Assembly: GCA_023055425.1 (NCBI GenBank)
Contig: JALGPY010000006.1
Coordinates: forward strand, 76,320,435 to 76,384,434
Length of the DNA: 64,000 bases
DNA from: Linanthus parryae
Taxonomy: Eukaryota > Streptophyta > Magnoliopsida > Ericales > Polemoniaceae
Direction: 5' to 3'
The notes beneath the pieces were generated by a model, which worked only from the letters and a program-made list of their open reading frames with translations, had not been told where the DNA came from and searched no databases. A program made the position numbers and the translations under genes. Positions 1 to 11,700 of the stretch are shown in pieces (the first letter of the stretch is position 1; each line of letters begins with the position of its first letter).

Positions 1-149
1 AACCATCTGCTAGCAAATTAATTGAATTCTCCTCGTGTCCATCCTGGCTCGAAGCGAATAGACGGTTAGGCCATATCTTGCGCAAGAGAAATTTGTAGGG
101 CTCCAAAAGAGTCTCACATGGTGTTCTACAAACAATGATTATGCGTTAA
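1..149. other. Flank left of the MULE
   Basis: No gene, repeat or RNA feature is recognisable. The last nine bases (141-149, ATGCGTTAA) are the left target-site duplication of the Mutator-like element that follows. Confidence 0.6.
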
Positions 150-337
150 GGGTCATTGACACTAAACCTACCTGCAATATACACTTTGTGACACTAAACC
201 ACCAACAGTTTCAATTTGCCACCACAATCCCCTGCACTAATGTGTACAGGGACACTTCACCCCAAATTAGTAACGGTGTTAAAAAATGTAACGGACGGAT
301 GGGCGTTTAAGTAATTCCCACTAATAAAATAAAAACA
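150..337 (+). repeat. Left terminal inverted repeat of the MULE
   Basis: It aligns with the reverse complement of 6884-7070 almost throughout. Shared blocks include GGGTCATTGACACTAAACCT at the tip, GGGACACTTCAC in the middle and TAATAAAATAAAA at the inner end. Confidence 0.85.
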
Positions 338-519
338 AATACAGTAAATGTTCAAAAATAAAACAAAAGAAGAAGAAAAATTAGATTAAGAAGAAAAGAG
401 TGTAAAACAAATGGGCGCCTCCACCTTCTAGCCACTGAACGTTCTTCTTCCATTCCACATTCTCCTTGGCAGCAACCTCCAATTGCTGCTACCCAAAACA
501 GAGCATCACAGCGAAACAC
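338..519. other. MULE internal sequence, left part
   Basis: This is the stretch between the left TIR and the gypsy insertion. Its second half (about 410-519) is C-rich and less AT-biased than the TIR, as expected of captured genic DNA. No homolog is recognisable and no open frame of useful length is seen. Confidence 0.4.
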
Positions 520-1029
520 TGGACCTCACAGCAACTCTCCGGCAAGGTAACACACAGAGAAGAACACAGTTCGGAGATGAATTTCTCCGATTTGCAGAGA
601 GAGAGAACTAGGGTTTAGAAAGAGAAGAAGAATTTGGGGAGAGTTCGGAATTAACATAAAAACGTAACAATTCTATTACAACCCCAGCTAAATATAGCGG
701 GGGGTAGGAAAATGTAATCATGCTAAAGTACTAACGGTCATGACAGCTCAGCTTAATCGACGCACATGGACCAATCAACGGCCGGAGAGAGGCTGATGTG
801 GTGTTCCAGCTGTACTCCTAGCCGAACGACTCCGTTGTACTTAAACTTGTTTGAATCCAACGTTTGAAACATCTGGACGGCTGAGATGAAGTCTCCCTCT
901 TGATCCAACGGTAGCTGCTGTCCCGGATTACACGACCACCGTTTTGCTCTGATTGCACTTTAGTCCTACTTATACAACCACACTGTCTACCATATTGCAA
1001 TTAGGTCCTTATTGCAGAAGACCCTGACA
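520..1029 (-). repeat. 3' LTR of the first gypsy element
   Basis: It begins TGGACCTCACA and ends CCCTGACA on the plus strand, TG...CA overall, and matches 5738-6249 base for base apart from a handful of differences. It contains the TATA-like TAAATATAG of the LTR in a slightly altered form. Confidence 0.88.
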
Positions 1030-1044
1030 AGTTCCCTCCCCTTA
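1030..1044 (-). other. Polypurine tract of the first gypsy element
   Basis: On the minus strand a purine run (AAGGGGAGGGAACT) lies immediately before the TGTCAGGG start of the 3' LTR, the position where plus-strand DNA synthesis is primed in LTR retrotransposons. Confidence 0.8.
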
Positions 1045-1059
1045 AAATGCAGCTTGACC

Positions 1060-2493
1060 TCAAGCTGAAAACTGAGGGAACTGCTGCTTAAGCTCATAAT
1101 AGTCTTCCCAGGTAGGTTCTGAGGGAGATAAGTTCAGCCACTGAACTAGAACTTTGAATGTGGATGAATTCCCCTTCTTGGCCAATCTTCTATCTAAGAT
1201 GGCCACTGGTTCCACCAGGAATTGGCCATCTGGTCCAACCATGGGAAGAACAACAGAGGCTTGGTACTGACCTATAGCTTTCTTGAGCTGAGAAACATGA
1301 AATACTAGGTGTACCCTTGACGGATCAGGAAGCGTGAGTTTGTAAGCTACTTTACCTACTTTCTGCAGAATCTCAAATGGCCCATAGAACCTAGCGGACA
1401 ACTTGCAGTTAGTTCTGACCTGCACTGAACTCTGCCTGTAGGGTTGTAACTTCAGAAAAACCCACTCTCCAACTTGAAATTCCGTCTCAGTTATATGCTT
1501 ATTAGCATAATGCACCATCCTTTCATGTGCCTTGCCTAAATTGTCTTTGAGCAGCTGCAGCAACCTTGCCCTGTCTTGAATGAAGCTGTCCACAGAGTCC
1601 ACTCCAGTCCTGTTCAACTGATGGAAGTTGTAATGTTGGGATTTAAATGCATACATGACTTCAAAGGAGGTAAGTTGAGTGGTTGTATGGTAGTTAGTAT
1701 TGTACCACCATTCTGCCAAACTAAGCCACTTCACCCACCTCTTAGGTCTATCTCCAGTTAGGCACCTCAAATACACTTCTAGGCACTGATTGAGCCTTTC
1801 ACTCTGTCCATCTGTTTGAAGATGGTAGGAAGTGGAATATTTGAGAGAAGTTCCCATCAACTTGAATAGGGTATTCCAAAATTGACTGAGAAAAATAGGA
1901 TCTCTGTCACACACAATGGAGTTAGGGAGTCCATGCAACTTACACACTGTTTGGAAGAATGTATCAGCCACATCTTCAGCAGTATAAGGGTGAGTAAGTG
2001 CAATAAAATGGCCATACTTTGAGAGCGTGTCAATCACCACTAAAATGGAAGTTTTTCCCTCAGATTTGGGAAGCCCTTCCACAAAGTCCATGGCTATGTG
2101 GGCCCAGGGCTTTTCAGGGATAGGAAGAGGCTGCAGCAATCCTGGATATGGGAGATGTTCAGCTTTCATCCTTTGACAAATGTCACATTGCTTCACCCAA
2201 GTCTTGACCTGCTTCTTGAGCCCTGGCCAATCAAATAACATTTTGACCCTTTTGTAAGTCCCTAAAATTCCAGAATGACCCCCCACTCCAGTATCATGAA
2301 GTTATTTGATAATGTGAGCCCTCGACTCAGTTTCACTACCCACATATATCAACCCCTTGTGTTTAAGCACTCCATCCTGCAAAGAAAATTGTGGTAACCC
2401 CTGGGAATCAATACACAACACAGCTATTTTATCCATGGCCACTTTGTCATTAACATAGCTGTCTTTAACCTCCTGCAGCCACTTAGGTATCAC
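1060..2493 (-). pseudogene. Gypsy integrase with chromodomain, interrupted by a stop
   Basis: The integrase inserts element cDNA into chromosomes. The N-terminal part (2493-2302) ends in an in-frame TAA just before the zinc-binding region (HSGILGTYKRVK, then CDICQRMK). The core follows with MDFVEGLPKS, the second Asp in VCDRDPIF and the Glu in GQSERLN, so the DDE triad is present. The final 45 residues (FKVLVQWL...EPTWEDYYEL) look like a chromodomain, which in chromoviruses directs insertion to particular chromatin. The frame relative to the upstream RT-RNase H ORF is shifted near 2565. Apart from these breaks the core is well preserved. Confidence 0.88.
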
Positions 2494-4496
2494 TGAAGAA
2501 ATGGCTGCACATTGTCCAGCTTCTTCCTCTTGATTGCTGTGCCTTCTAGACAGTGCATCATCTGCCTTATTCTCTTTCCCTTCTTGTATTGAATCTCATA
2601 ATGCAGCCCTAGCAGTTTGGAGATCCACTTTTGCTGTATGACTGTAGTTAACTTATGCTCTAACAAGTACTTGAGACTATGATGATCAGTCCTGATTATG
2701 AAATTTCCCCCTTCTAAGTATGATCTCCATTTAGTAATTGCATGAACCAATGCCAAGAGCTCCTTCTCATAAGTAGAGAGGCCTAGATGTCTAGGAGCTA
2801 GATCTTTGCTAAAATATGCCAAGGGTTTATCTTGTTGCATTTGCACAACACCAATACCATCATGGCAAGCATCTGACTCCACTATGAACATCTCACTGAA
2901 ATCTGGCAGAGACAACACAGGAGCTTGCATCATAGCTTGCTTCAAAACTTTGAATGTTGTAGTGGCTTCTTCTGCCCAACTGAAATTCCCCTTTTTTATA
3001 AGCTGAGTGAGTGGTCTTGCTAGGGTTCCATACCCCCTAATAAACCTCCTATAATGCCCAGTTAACCCCAAGAATCCTCTTAACTCCTTAATGTTCTTGG
3101 GAATAGGCCAATTCTCCATAGCACTTAGCTTCCCAGGATCTGTTTGCACCCCTTCTTGGCTGATAACATGACCTAGGAATTCCACTGCCTTCAACCCAAA
3201 ACAACACTTACTGAGTTTTGCAAAGAGCTGGTGTTTCCTCATGATCTCAAAGACCAATTTTAGGTGCAGGTAATGGTCTTTCATAGTACTGCTATATACC
3301 AGAATATCATCAAAGAAAACCAAAACCATTTTCCTCAAATACTCCCTGAAAATATCATTCATTAAGCATTGAAAAGTGCCAGGAGCATTTGTAAGCCCAA
3401 ATTGCATTACTCTGAATTCATATAACCCCTCATGGGTTCTAAAAGCTGTCTTATAAACATCTTGCTCAGCCATTCTCACCTGGTGATTCCCAGAACTAAG
3501 ATCCAACTTTGAGAAAACAGTAGCTCCCTTCAACTCATCCAATAGCTCATCTATGACTGGTATGGGAAATTTGTTCTTCACAGTGATGTCATTCAATCCT
3601 CTATAGTCCACACAGAACCTCCGAGATCCATCCTTCTTCTTTACCCGTAAAACAGGAGCTGAAAAGGGGCTAGTGCTGGGCTGTATGATCCCATTACTCA
3701 GCATTTCTTTCACCATTTTCTCAATCTCATTCTTCTGCATATATGGATACCTATATGGTCTTAGAAAAACAGGTTTAGCTCCATCTGTAAGAGGAATCTT
3801 GTGGTCTTGTGACCTGGGTGGAGGTAATTGAGTTGGCTCTGCAAACAAATCTCCAAACTGTTCAACAAGTGGCATCAATGTCTTTGGAGCTGCAGTCTGA
3901 TTGGAAGCTACAATTCCAATGGAGTAAAGCTGAGCAGCAATACAATGCTCATTTTGTCTATAGTACTCATTGATGGCTTGTAATTGTACCTCCTGTATGT
4001 GATTGTCCATTCCTTGAGCTAGCAACACTATCTCCTGATTGTCCAATTGAAATCCAAAAGTCCTCTTCCTGAAGTCCAATGAAATGGGGCTGATCTGTTT
4101 CAACCACTGAGCTCCCAAAACTACATCACACCCTCCTAGGGGCAACACTCTGATATCAGTAGTCACTTCACATTTTTGCAATTCTATCTTGACCCCATTG
4201 CACACAGCAGTACTGCTTAGCCTACTCCCATCAGCAACAGCTACCTGCATTTCCCTAGTGTTTTTGCTAGCACAATGCACTCTCTTGGTTGAACTTTGAT
4301 CAATGAAATTATGAGTGCTACCTATATCTATCAATATGTGTACCTGTTTACCATTGATGTGGTCTGTGAGCCTTATATTTTCACTGTTTGAACACCCTGA
4401 CATAGCATGAAGTGAAATGCTAAGAGGCAGCTCTTCTTCATTCTGAGTTGCTGTGACCTCACTCCCTTCTTCTAAATTGTCATTGGGTGCCTCCAT
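2490..4496 (-). pseudogene. Gypsy protease, reverse transcriptase and RNase H
   Basis: This 668-codon open stretch carries three enzymes of the pol polyprotein. The aspartic protease lies near residue 56 (LIDIGSTHNFID); the usual D-S-G has become D-I-G, a probable loss of activity. The reverse transcriptase includes RFCVDYRGLND, SKLDLSSGNHQV and FFDDILVYS, an F-F-DD form of the YVDD catalytic box. RNase H follows with ESDACHDGIG and a conserved FSKDL block. The reading frame is lost near 2565, just after KKGKRI, where the integrase continues in another frame. It is separated from gag by a frameshift near 4529. Confidence 0.9.
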
Positions 4497-4521
4497 GGCT
4501 CTGTCATCTTCATCACCCTCC

Positions 4522-5684
4522 TCAGCCTATCATTAGATACAGTGACTTCTTTGTACATTTGTGCCCTGGGGTGTAACCTTCATCACAGTAGAAGCATAAC
4601 TTGTTATCCCTCTTCTCTTTCATTTTTGCAGCACTTAGTCTCTTGAATATGGTGTTTGCTGGTTTGTGTGATTCCTCCTTGCTGCTATTACTCACATTGA
4701 ACTTGATTCTGTCCCAATTGTTCTGAGATGAATGCTGCTTAATGTGTCCCTTCCTGGACATGTGTTTCTCTAAGGATTCCACATGACCTTCCTCCAATCT
4801 AGCAATTGCCTTGGGACAATGTCTTAGGAAAATAGATTTGTACTGCCTTCTGCAAATCATCTCTAATTCCACTTAAGAAACTTCTTACAAAAAAACATCT
4901 CATTTGTCCAGGGCTGCATAGCTTTAATTCTTGGCCTTAGTGCTTCAAACCTTGCTTGATATTCAGCTACTGTAGTGTGTTGTTGCAATTTATTAAAAAC
5001 CCCAAGTACATTCTCATGCCCTGGTTCACCAAATTCTGCACACAACTTTTCACTGAAATAACTCCAAGTTATGCATTCCAATTCATCAAACTCTGACCTA
5101 AACCAAGAGTCAGCTTCCCCTTCCAAATGGAGAGAAGCCATCACTAACTTTTGGCAGTCATTCATTCTATAAATCTGGAAGTATCTATCCAATTTTTGCA
5201 GCCAACCAAGGGGATCAGTTCCTCCAAATCTAGGAAACTCAATTTTTGGAAGTGGAATGCTGCCATTAGAGAAATGTTTGACACAATTGAGTTGCTCATC
5301 TGTGTTAATATCTCTAGTTATGTTACTACTTCCTTCTCCTCTTTTTCCTACAGAAACTGGAGTTCTAGCTTCTCCATTTACCACTTCTGAATAACTAGCC
5401 ATCTTCTCTTTGTCTCTTTGATTGGCTAACAAGTTGTAACAGTTAGTGATTTTCCGAAATTGATCATCAAATTTCTTCACCATGGAGTTCAAACCTTCAA
5501 CTAGATTGCTTTTCAGTTCATGACTGATACTTTGAAATTGAGAGTGTATACCTTCATCCAGCTTGACGAATTGCACTCGGACTCCTTCCATCATCTCACC
5601 GCAGTCATTAAGTTGCTCCTCAAGCACCATAACCTTTTCATCAGTATCCATGGAAATGAGATTGTGGCTTCGAGGATTTGGCAT
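4522..5684 (-). pseudogene. Gypsy gag, frameshifted
   Basis: Gag forms the virus-like particle that packages element RNA. The first in-frame ATG inside the internal region is at 5684. The N-terminal third is coiled-coil-like, followed by a Retrotrans_gag domain (PKIEFPRFGGTDPLGWLQKLDRYF, given here only as its position around 5255-5185, then EADSWF). The frame shifts at about 4863-4872; the C-terminal part (4872-4522) holds a zinc knuckle, CFYCDEGYTPGHKC. Gag and pol were probably one ORF; the shift near 4529 now separates them. Confidence 0.82.
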
Positions 5685-5712
5685 TTTTAGGTCCTCTTGT
5701 TCTCGAAACCTG

Positions 5713-5724
5713 GCTCTGATACCA
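5713..5724 (-). other. Primer binding site, initiator Met tRNA type
   Basis: The minus strand reads TGGTATCAGAGC, complementary to the 3' end of plant initiator methionine tRNA, the commonest primer of plant Ty3 elements. It lies 13 bases inside the 5' LTR, a slightly longer gap than usual. Confidence 0.85.
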
Positions 5725-5737
5725 ACATGTGAGGTCA

Positions 5738-6249
5738 TGGACCTCACAACAACTCTCCGGCAAGGTAACACACAGAGAAGAACACAGTTCGGAGATGAAT
5801 TTCTCCGATTTTCAGAGAGAGAGAGAACTAGGGTTTAGAAAGAGAAGAAGAATTTGGGGAGAGTTCGGAATTAACATAAAAACGTAACAATTCTATTACA
5901 ACCCCAGCTATATATAGCGAGGGGGTAGGCAAATGTAATTATGCTAAATTACTAACGGTCATGACAGCTCAGCTTAATCGACGAACATGGACCAATCAAC
6001 GGCCGGAGAGAGGCTGATGTGGCGTTCCAGCTGTACTCCTAGCCGAACGACGCCGTTGTACTTAATCTTGTTTGAATCCAACGTTTAAAACATCTGGACG
6101 ACTGAGATGAAGTCTCCCTCTTGATCCAACGGTAGGTGCTGCCCCGAATCACACGACCACTATTTTGCTCTGATTGCACTTTATCCTACTTATACAATCA
6201 CACTTTCTACCATATTGCAATTAGGTCCTTATTGCAGAAGACCCTGACA
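5738..6249 (-). repeat. 5' LTR of the first gypsy element
   Basis: It matches 520-1029. On the minus strand it runs TGTCAGGG...GAGGTCCA. It contains CTATATATAG (about 5908-5917), a plausible TATA box for minus-strand transcription. Confidence 0.88.
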
Positions 6250-6883
6250 CACCCACCATCAATCTCTCACCCCTGCCGCCTTCTTCAACCCAGGAACCAC
6301 AAAACCCACCCAATTCTGACTACCCACAGCCACCCCAATGTGCTAGATCCCATCTCCGAACCCCCACGGAAACCGGCGAACGCACCCATTAATCCCGACG
6401 AACCCAGAACCACAATCGGAATCTACCTCGCCACATAGCACAGCCCCGTCGGTCATCGCCATCAATGCCTGCATCATAGACCGCAAACAACACCAATCCG
6501 AACCCGTTCTTCAAACATTTTCCACCACCGTTTCTCTGCTCAGCCCACCCTCACCCTGCTCCAGCAACCGCCACACCTCGACCGAAATCAAATGCTTGTC
6601 TTGCAAACCTGACCCGGATCTGGGTTCGGCTTGAGGCGGCAATGGCCTTTTCTTCGGCTGCGTGATATATGGTTTTGATTTGGGGGATTTTGGGGATTTG
6701 TAGAAATAAAAACATAGAAAGGAGAAGATATGGATTGAATTGAGAGAGAGTGAGCGTTTGAATAAGGGAAGATAGAGAGGATGAGGGTGGCTTGGTGGGT
6801 TCTGCTGAGTTCTTCTTCTTCCTATCTTCATATTCTTTGTATTTTGTTCTTTTTCTTCTTCTTTGTATTTTTTTTTTATATTT
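6250..6883. other. MULE internal sequence, right part (possible captured gene fragment)
   Basis: The segment is strikingly C-rich at 6250-6660, unlike the AT-rich TIR, and reads openly for about 100 codons on each strand (6511-6831 on minus, 6250-6438 on plus). That is the pattern of a captured 5' exon and leader in a Pack-MULE. I recognise no protein family in either frame, so the source gene is unknown. The TC/T-rich stretch at 6800-6880 could be a captured 5' UTR read on the minus strand. Confidence 0.45.
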
Positions 6884-7070
6884 TTATTTTATTAATGTGT
6901 GAAAATTACACAAATATCCATGCATCCGTTATATTTTTTAACACTGTTAGTAATTTGGAGTGAAGTGTCCCTCTATACGTAAGCGCAGGGGGTTGTGGTG
7001 ACAAATTAAAACTGTAGGTAATTTATTGTCACAAAATGTATATTGTAGGTAGGTTTAGTGTCAATGACCC
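6884..7070 (-). repeat. Right terminal inverted repeat of the MULE
   Basis: It is the inverted copy of 150-337 and ends with GTGTCAATGACCC directly before the right TSD ATGTGCTAA. Confidence 0.85.
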
Positions 7071-7338
7071 ATGTGCTAATTACTAACAGTTTGCATAAGT
7101 GGTACACTATGACATTGTATGAGTGATGTACTGTGATTGAAAGTAGAACATCACGTGGTGCTTTTTTGGTGCACTAAAAAACTAATCCTAGCGCCAGACT
7201 TTGTAATAAATAAAGAGAGTTGATTCTTACATTTTTATCACAACTTATTTTTATGGTTTCGCCATATGTGATTTTATTCTATTTCAATTTTGTGTTACGT
7301 ACTGTATTTTCGCATCTAAACAGAATTTTTGTTTAGCA
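7071..7338. other. Spacer, probably leader or LTR remnant of a decayed copia
   Basis: No gene is present. The text ahead of 7339 resembles an LTR end and leader of a copia element (a tract with AATAAATAAAGAGAG near 7207), consistent with the gag remnant that follows. No boundaries can be fixed. Confidence 0.35.
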
Positions 7339-7790
7339 ATGGCAGAAGGACGAACAAAGACTAGCACAGAAGCCACAACAAATGTGGCATTGTTGGTCAA
7401 TGCTCATCCGATCGAAAAACCTACAAAATTCTCCGGCATGATTTCAAATGGTGGCAATAGAAGATGTATTTCTATCTCACCACCCCTTTTTCTTTCAAGG
7501 TATCTGCCGGAGGACGCGCCTAAACTTCTTGAAAATCCGGACAAAGAGACAGTCTTAGCAGCCGATGCTTGGCATAGATCTTTTGGCTAGGAATTATGTA
7601 TTAAATAGCCTAGACAATCAGTTGTATTATGTTCATTTTGATGTAAAGATCACTAAAGAAATTTGACAATCCCTAGAGAAAAATATAAAACAGAAGCGCG
7701 TGAGCCAAAAAGTTCGTAGTGAAAAATTTCTTAGAGTTCAAGATGGAGGACAAAAAAAGTATCATGTCGCAGTTTTTTCTACCTACTTAA
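7339..7790 (+). pseudogene. Ty1/copia gag remnant (UBN2-type)
   Basis: An ATG at 7339 opens 83 codons with copia gag features: KPTKFSGMISNG (usually the F-x-G-x-N-F-x-R-W start of the domain), YLPEDAPKLLENPD and ADAWHRS. After the stop at 7588-7590 the homology continues in the same region as NYVLNSLDNQLYYVHFDVKI, a signature of the plant copia gag (UBN2) family. Stops and frame changes end it by about 7790. No protease or RT follows, so this is a truncated, decayed element cut short by the solo LTR inserted at 7962. Confidence 0.7.
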
Positions 7791-8777
7791 TTCTTATTAC
7801 CCGTATTTTGATTGACGTGGTATACTTATTAAATTGACCGCGTGACCCATTTGTGAGAGCAAGACGATGTGTATGTATTGATTTTCTGTTCATCGTGGTA
7901 TAAATATTTGATGTTCGGGATGATTCTTGAATACCACATGTCAATTGTATGAGTATATTTCTGTTGGAATATGTCCTATAGGCAATCTATTTATCGTGAT
8001 ATTTATGTGGACTTGCTATTCATTGTGTTATCGTTATGGAGATATGTTAACATAAATGTAGTCCGTAGAATATAAGTGTTGTATTCTTAAATATCCCTAT
8101 TCGAGTACTACGGTTAATTAGGACGACTTTATTGCATCGAGACTAATTTGTGGGTAGATTGATATAGAGATATCAAGTCTAACACATGGGTACGCATTGC
8201 GAGTAATGGCGCACTAGAGACCCGACATGAGAGAGCTACACGGGAGTTATGTGAATATCACAAGTGCTTCTCATAACAATGGTGTTGAGATCCTTAGACT
8301 TGAAGTCACTACATTCTCCAGATGTGAATTATCATGTTTTGATATCGACAGACGTCACGCTGTAACAAGGTGATTATAGAACGATAATTGGACATGCTAT
8401 GAAACATGTTGAGAGATGTGAGTGATGTAGATAGGATTTGTCCCTCATACAATTAAATATTCAAAGCCACTCGATGAGTAAGACTTAGGGAAATGCATAG
8501 CCATGCTCAAATAAATCAATATGAGACATTGATGTTATTTGTTTATCTTAGTCTACTCAAAGATTGAGAAACCACATATTGGATATACAAGTGTGACACT
8601 CCATTTCTTGTATCCAATCTGGATAGAGTGAGACGAAGGGATTATACAACACGGTAACATTGGTCATAGAGGTTAATCAGATCACTGATCTTCCTATTAT
8701 TTGAGTAGCATTGATGTACTGCTTGATATCACTCAATGTTCGTAATTGTTACTGCCAACGTAAATAGGAACCTAATG

Positions 8778-11700
8778 TGTAATACCCCGCATTTAAGTTA
8801 GGTGTTATTTGGTCATTTTGAGAAAATATTTGAAAATTTCAAGAAATTTAATTTCAAACTTATTAATGACCTTTTGTTAGTTTTAACATATAAGTGTGTC
8901 ATTTGACATCTATGATGATATATACTTTTATTTTAGGGTTATTTTATAGTTTTTAAAATTTGAAAAAATGTTATATGAAACTTATTTTTTTTATACTTGG
9001 GAGGTACTTATAGTTTTCTAAAGTGAATTATACAAAGTGTTTTATTTGAAATTATTTGGAGATTTTACATTTCATGAAAGTTATCTTTTCAAGTGTTACC
9101 TACTAATTGGAAATTGTATTTCACCCCTCAAATTTTAGTTTTCACAAAGAAACCTCTCATTTATTAATTTTACATTTTCTACCCCCAACTAGCATTTCAT
9201 CTCTTGTTCATATGAATCTAACTCTTCCACCCCATATCTTTGGTCAACTCTAATAAAAATATTATTGCCTATATCTATCACTTTCATTTCATTCAACTCC
9301 ATTCATCAACTCACGTAATTTATATTTTCACCCCTCAATTTTGGCATTTTCTATTTCTACCCTAACTAATTGTTGGGAGACTTTTATTCCTTTCAAGCTC
9401 ATCTTCCTCTCCCATGCAAGTCAAACCCAAATTAAACAATTACTACCTACCACTTGTATGTATGTACATCCCATTGTGGGATTATTCACCCATCCTCACA
9501 TCACCTTAACTAGTCATCACTCCCTAGATTTTTCACCCTCATTTTTTCTTCATCTTTTTCTCTTCAAGAACATCAATACATGCTCTCTTCTCTCTCTCAA
9601 AACTTCATCCCGTCTTTAGGAGTTGACCTCACAAAAACACCATGAAAACTTCATTTCCTAGCATCCAAAGCATGAAAATCTTGATTCCAAGCTTTGTATA
9701 ATTATGGAGGGGAGTCATTTCACCATTCTACTCATGAATTGAAGACCAATTTTACTCTTTTCCTCACCATCATCTTGAATCTTGGGGTAACATTTCTTCT
9801 AGTCTTCAATTCATTCATGCATGTCCATCTTGTGCTTTGATTGATGAAATTTCATCTTAGTTTTCTTTATCTCCATGTGATTCTTCATTCCATAGTTAGA
9901 TCATGTGTTTGAATCTAAAATTTTGACTATTTACACTAGAACCCACATGCATGTTGTGAATGTCATCTTCTTTGCATTGTTACCCAAGAGGGTTTTGATC
10001 ATTCTTGTGTCAAGAGCATGTAGAGGTCTTACTTAATGCCTAAAATGATGTAATTTGGGTGAAAATCACGCCTCCATAAGTTGCATGTGTCATATAAATG
10101 ATTTGATCATGTTTTGAGTGCTCTAGGAGAAAATTGTACATTTTTACAATCTGACCAGTTTGTAAAAAACGTATATTATCTCCAAATTTTGTCTCTTTGA
10201 AATTTTTAACTCTTTCATATTTTGAAACTAGACTCAGAGATGGTCATTTAAAAAAAAAAAAAAACCAACTCCATAGCCATTTTGGTTAGGGAAAAATTCC
10301 CATTTTAAGTTGCATGTTTTCTGAAACTCTATTTCAGTACCAATCTTTCCATTTTTATTAAAAACCCCATTTTCAGTAAACTTTGACATCTCATCTTTCT
10401 TGTGTTGTAACTAGATACATTGAGGGTCAATTCGGGAGAAGATGAGCTTTATTTCTATTATCCAAGTGGTAGTAATCACCTTTCAAAGTTAAAAGTTTTT
10501 ACCAAACTCTTCTCTGCATAGCAGTACTTGTTATTTTTTTAACTAGAGTTTTATAGTAGCTATGCATGATTTTCTTGATGTTTCTGAAAATAGACACATT
10601 TAGGTTGATCCTAAATTAATTTCATAATTTTAGGAGATCTTTGATATGGTAAGTATGCCTCTAAAGTCAGAGATACAATTCTGTCCGGAATTGTAGTTTC
10701 ACCGTTTCTAGAAAACTTGAGTTTTTGAAATTCTAAGTGTATTGTTTGATTTATTTTTGATAAGTGAACATCATGATATGTGCATTGGTGAAATATAGGA
10801 CTATCTGGCATGTAGGTTTGCATGTGTATGATGCATGTGTAAATTAGTTGTAACGAGTACGTTATACGTGTGATTGTAGACCTCGACCTCGTAGGAGAGA
10901 GTGGTTCTCGTAGGAGTGCTCGACTTACCTTATCGCTTTTGCTTGTGCTTCATCTTAGTGGTAAGTACATATGTGCGACTTTTACTTATCAAAATGTGAG
11001 TGTTTTGAATGAATATTTGTTGATTGAAAAAGTATGCAAAGCATGATTTAATACTCGAAATTGTCTGGATATATATTGAATCATCTTTTTGAGTCTTGGA
11101 ACTTTACTTGCGATAAGTTGATAATCTGATTTTTTCTATTGTAAAGAGAAGAAATAAAATACATATGTGCGAAACTTTAATTATCACATTGTGCCCATGT
11201 GTGTGACGTTTTAAATGAATATCGTCTTATTTGGAAGAGTATGAAAAGCATGTTTCATACTGAAAAATTCGGAGTATTGATTTATACTGAGAACTCTTGG
11301 AATAACTTGTGAAGATTGTATACAAACTTTGTTTATGACAAATAAAGGTAATAAGATACCTCTAATATATTTAGGACGATGTAGAGAGTTGTGTTATTAA
11401 TGGGAGGCGCCAAGCGATCCTCCATTTTCTTATGGCTAAGACCAGTGAAGCAATGCTTCTTATTATTGGATAGAACTTAATTGTTCACAAATCCGCCCCC
11501 GATGAGCCAAAATGTACTAAGGTATTGCGGCCAAGGGTTTTTTTAGAGCTATAGAGTGCTACTTATACTTGTAAGGGTCACTACAGTATAGGGGTGTCGA
11601 CACTTAAGGCCTTTTAGCTATTGTTGTGAGCGGGGATTGACGTATGGGCTCCCTTAACGCTCGGGTGAAATAGGGTTTGATAGACCCTAGAAGGAACCCT

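Larger units (their letters stand above)
520..6249 (-). mobile_element. Ty3/gypsy chromovirus, disabled, inserted in the MULE
   Basis: Two direct LTRs (520-1029 and 5738-6249) bound a 4.7-kb interior encoding, on the minus strand, gag, protease, reverse transcriptase, RNase H, integrase and a chromodomain-like C-terminus, in gypsy order. The primer binding site matches the initiator-Met tRNA type and a purine tract abuts the 3' LTR. Several frameshifts and at least one stop codon break the polyprotein, so the copy cannot be autonomous, although the LTRs are still very similar. The outer flanks (AACAC on the left, CACCC on the right) do not give a clean 5-bp TSD, so the exact ends may be off by a base or two. 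The integrase C-terminus places it among plant chromoviruses; the clade is not assigned. Confidence 0.9.
150..7070. mobile_element. Mutator-like element (MULE) with a nested gypsy insertion
   Basis: The sequence from 150 inward (GGGTCATTGACACTAAACCT) reappears inverted, ending at 7070, and the match continues for roughly 190 bases with scattered differences. Flanking bases 141-149 (ATGCGTTAA) and 7071-7079 (ATGTGCTAA) form a 9-bp target-site duplication with two C/T differences. Long TIRs plus a 9-bp TSD are the hallmark of the Mutator superfamily. No transposase is visible. After removing the gypsy element at 520-6249 the MULE is about 1.2 kb, with GC-richer internal sequence than its TIRs, as in gene-fragment-carrying Pack-MULEs. 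The TIR and TSD divergence imply an old insertion. Confidence 0.85.

Noticed and set aside
515..6254. 5-bp TSD for the first gypsy element
   Set aside because: AACAC on the left and CACCC on the right do not match; only a CAC-type overlap is present, so no TSD is claimed.
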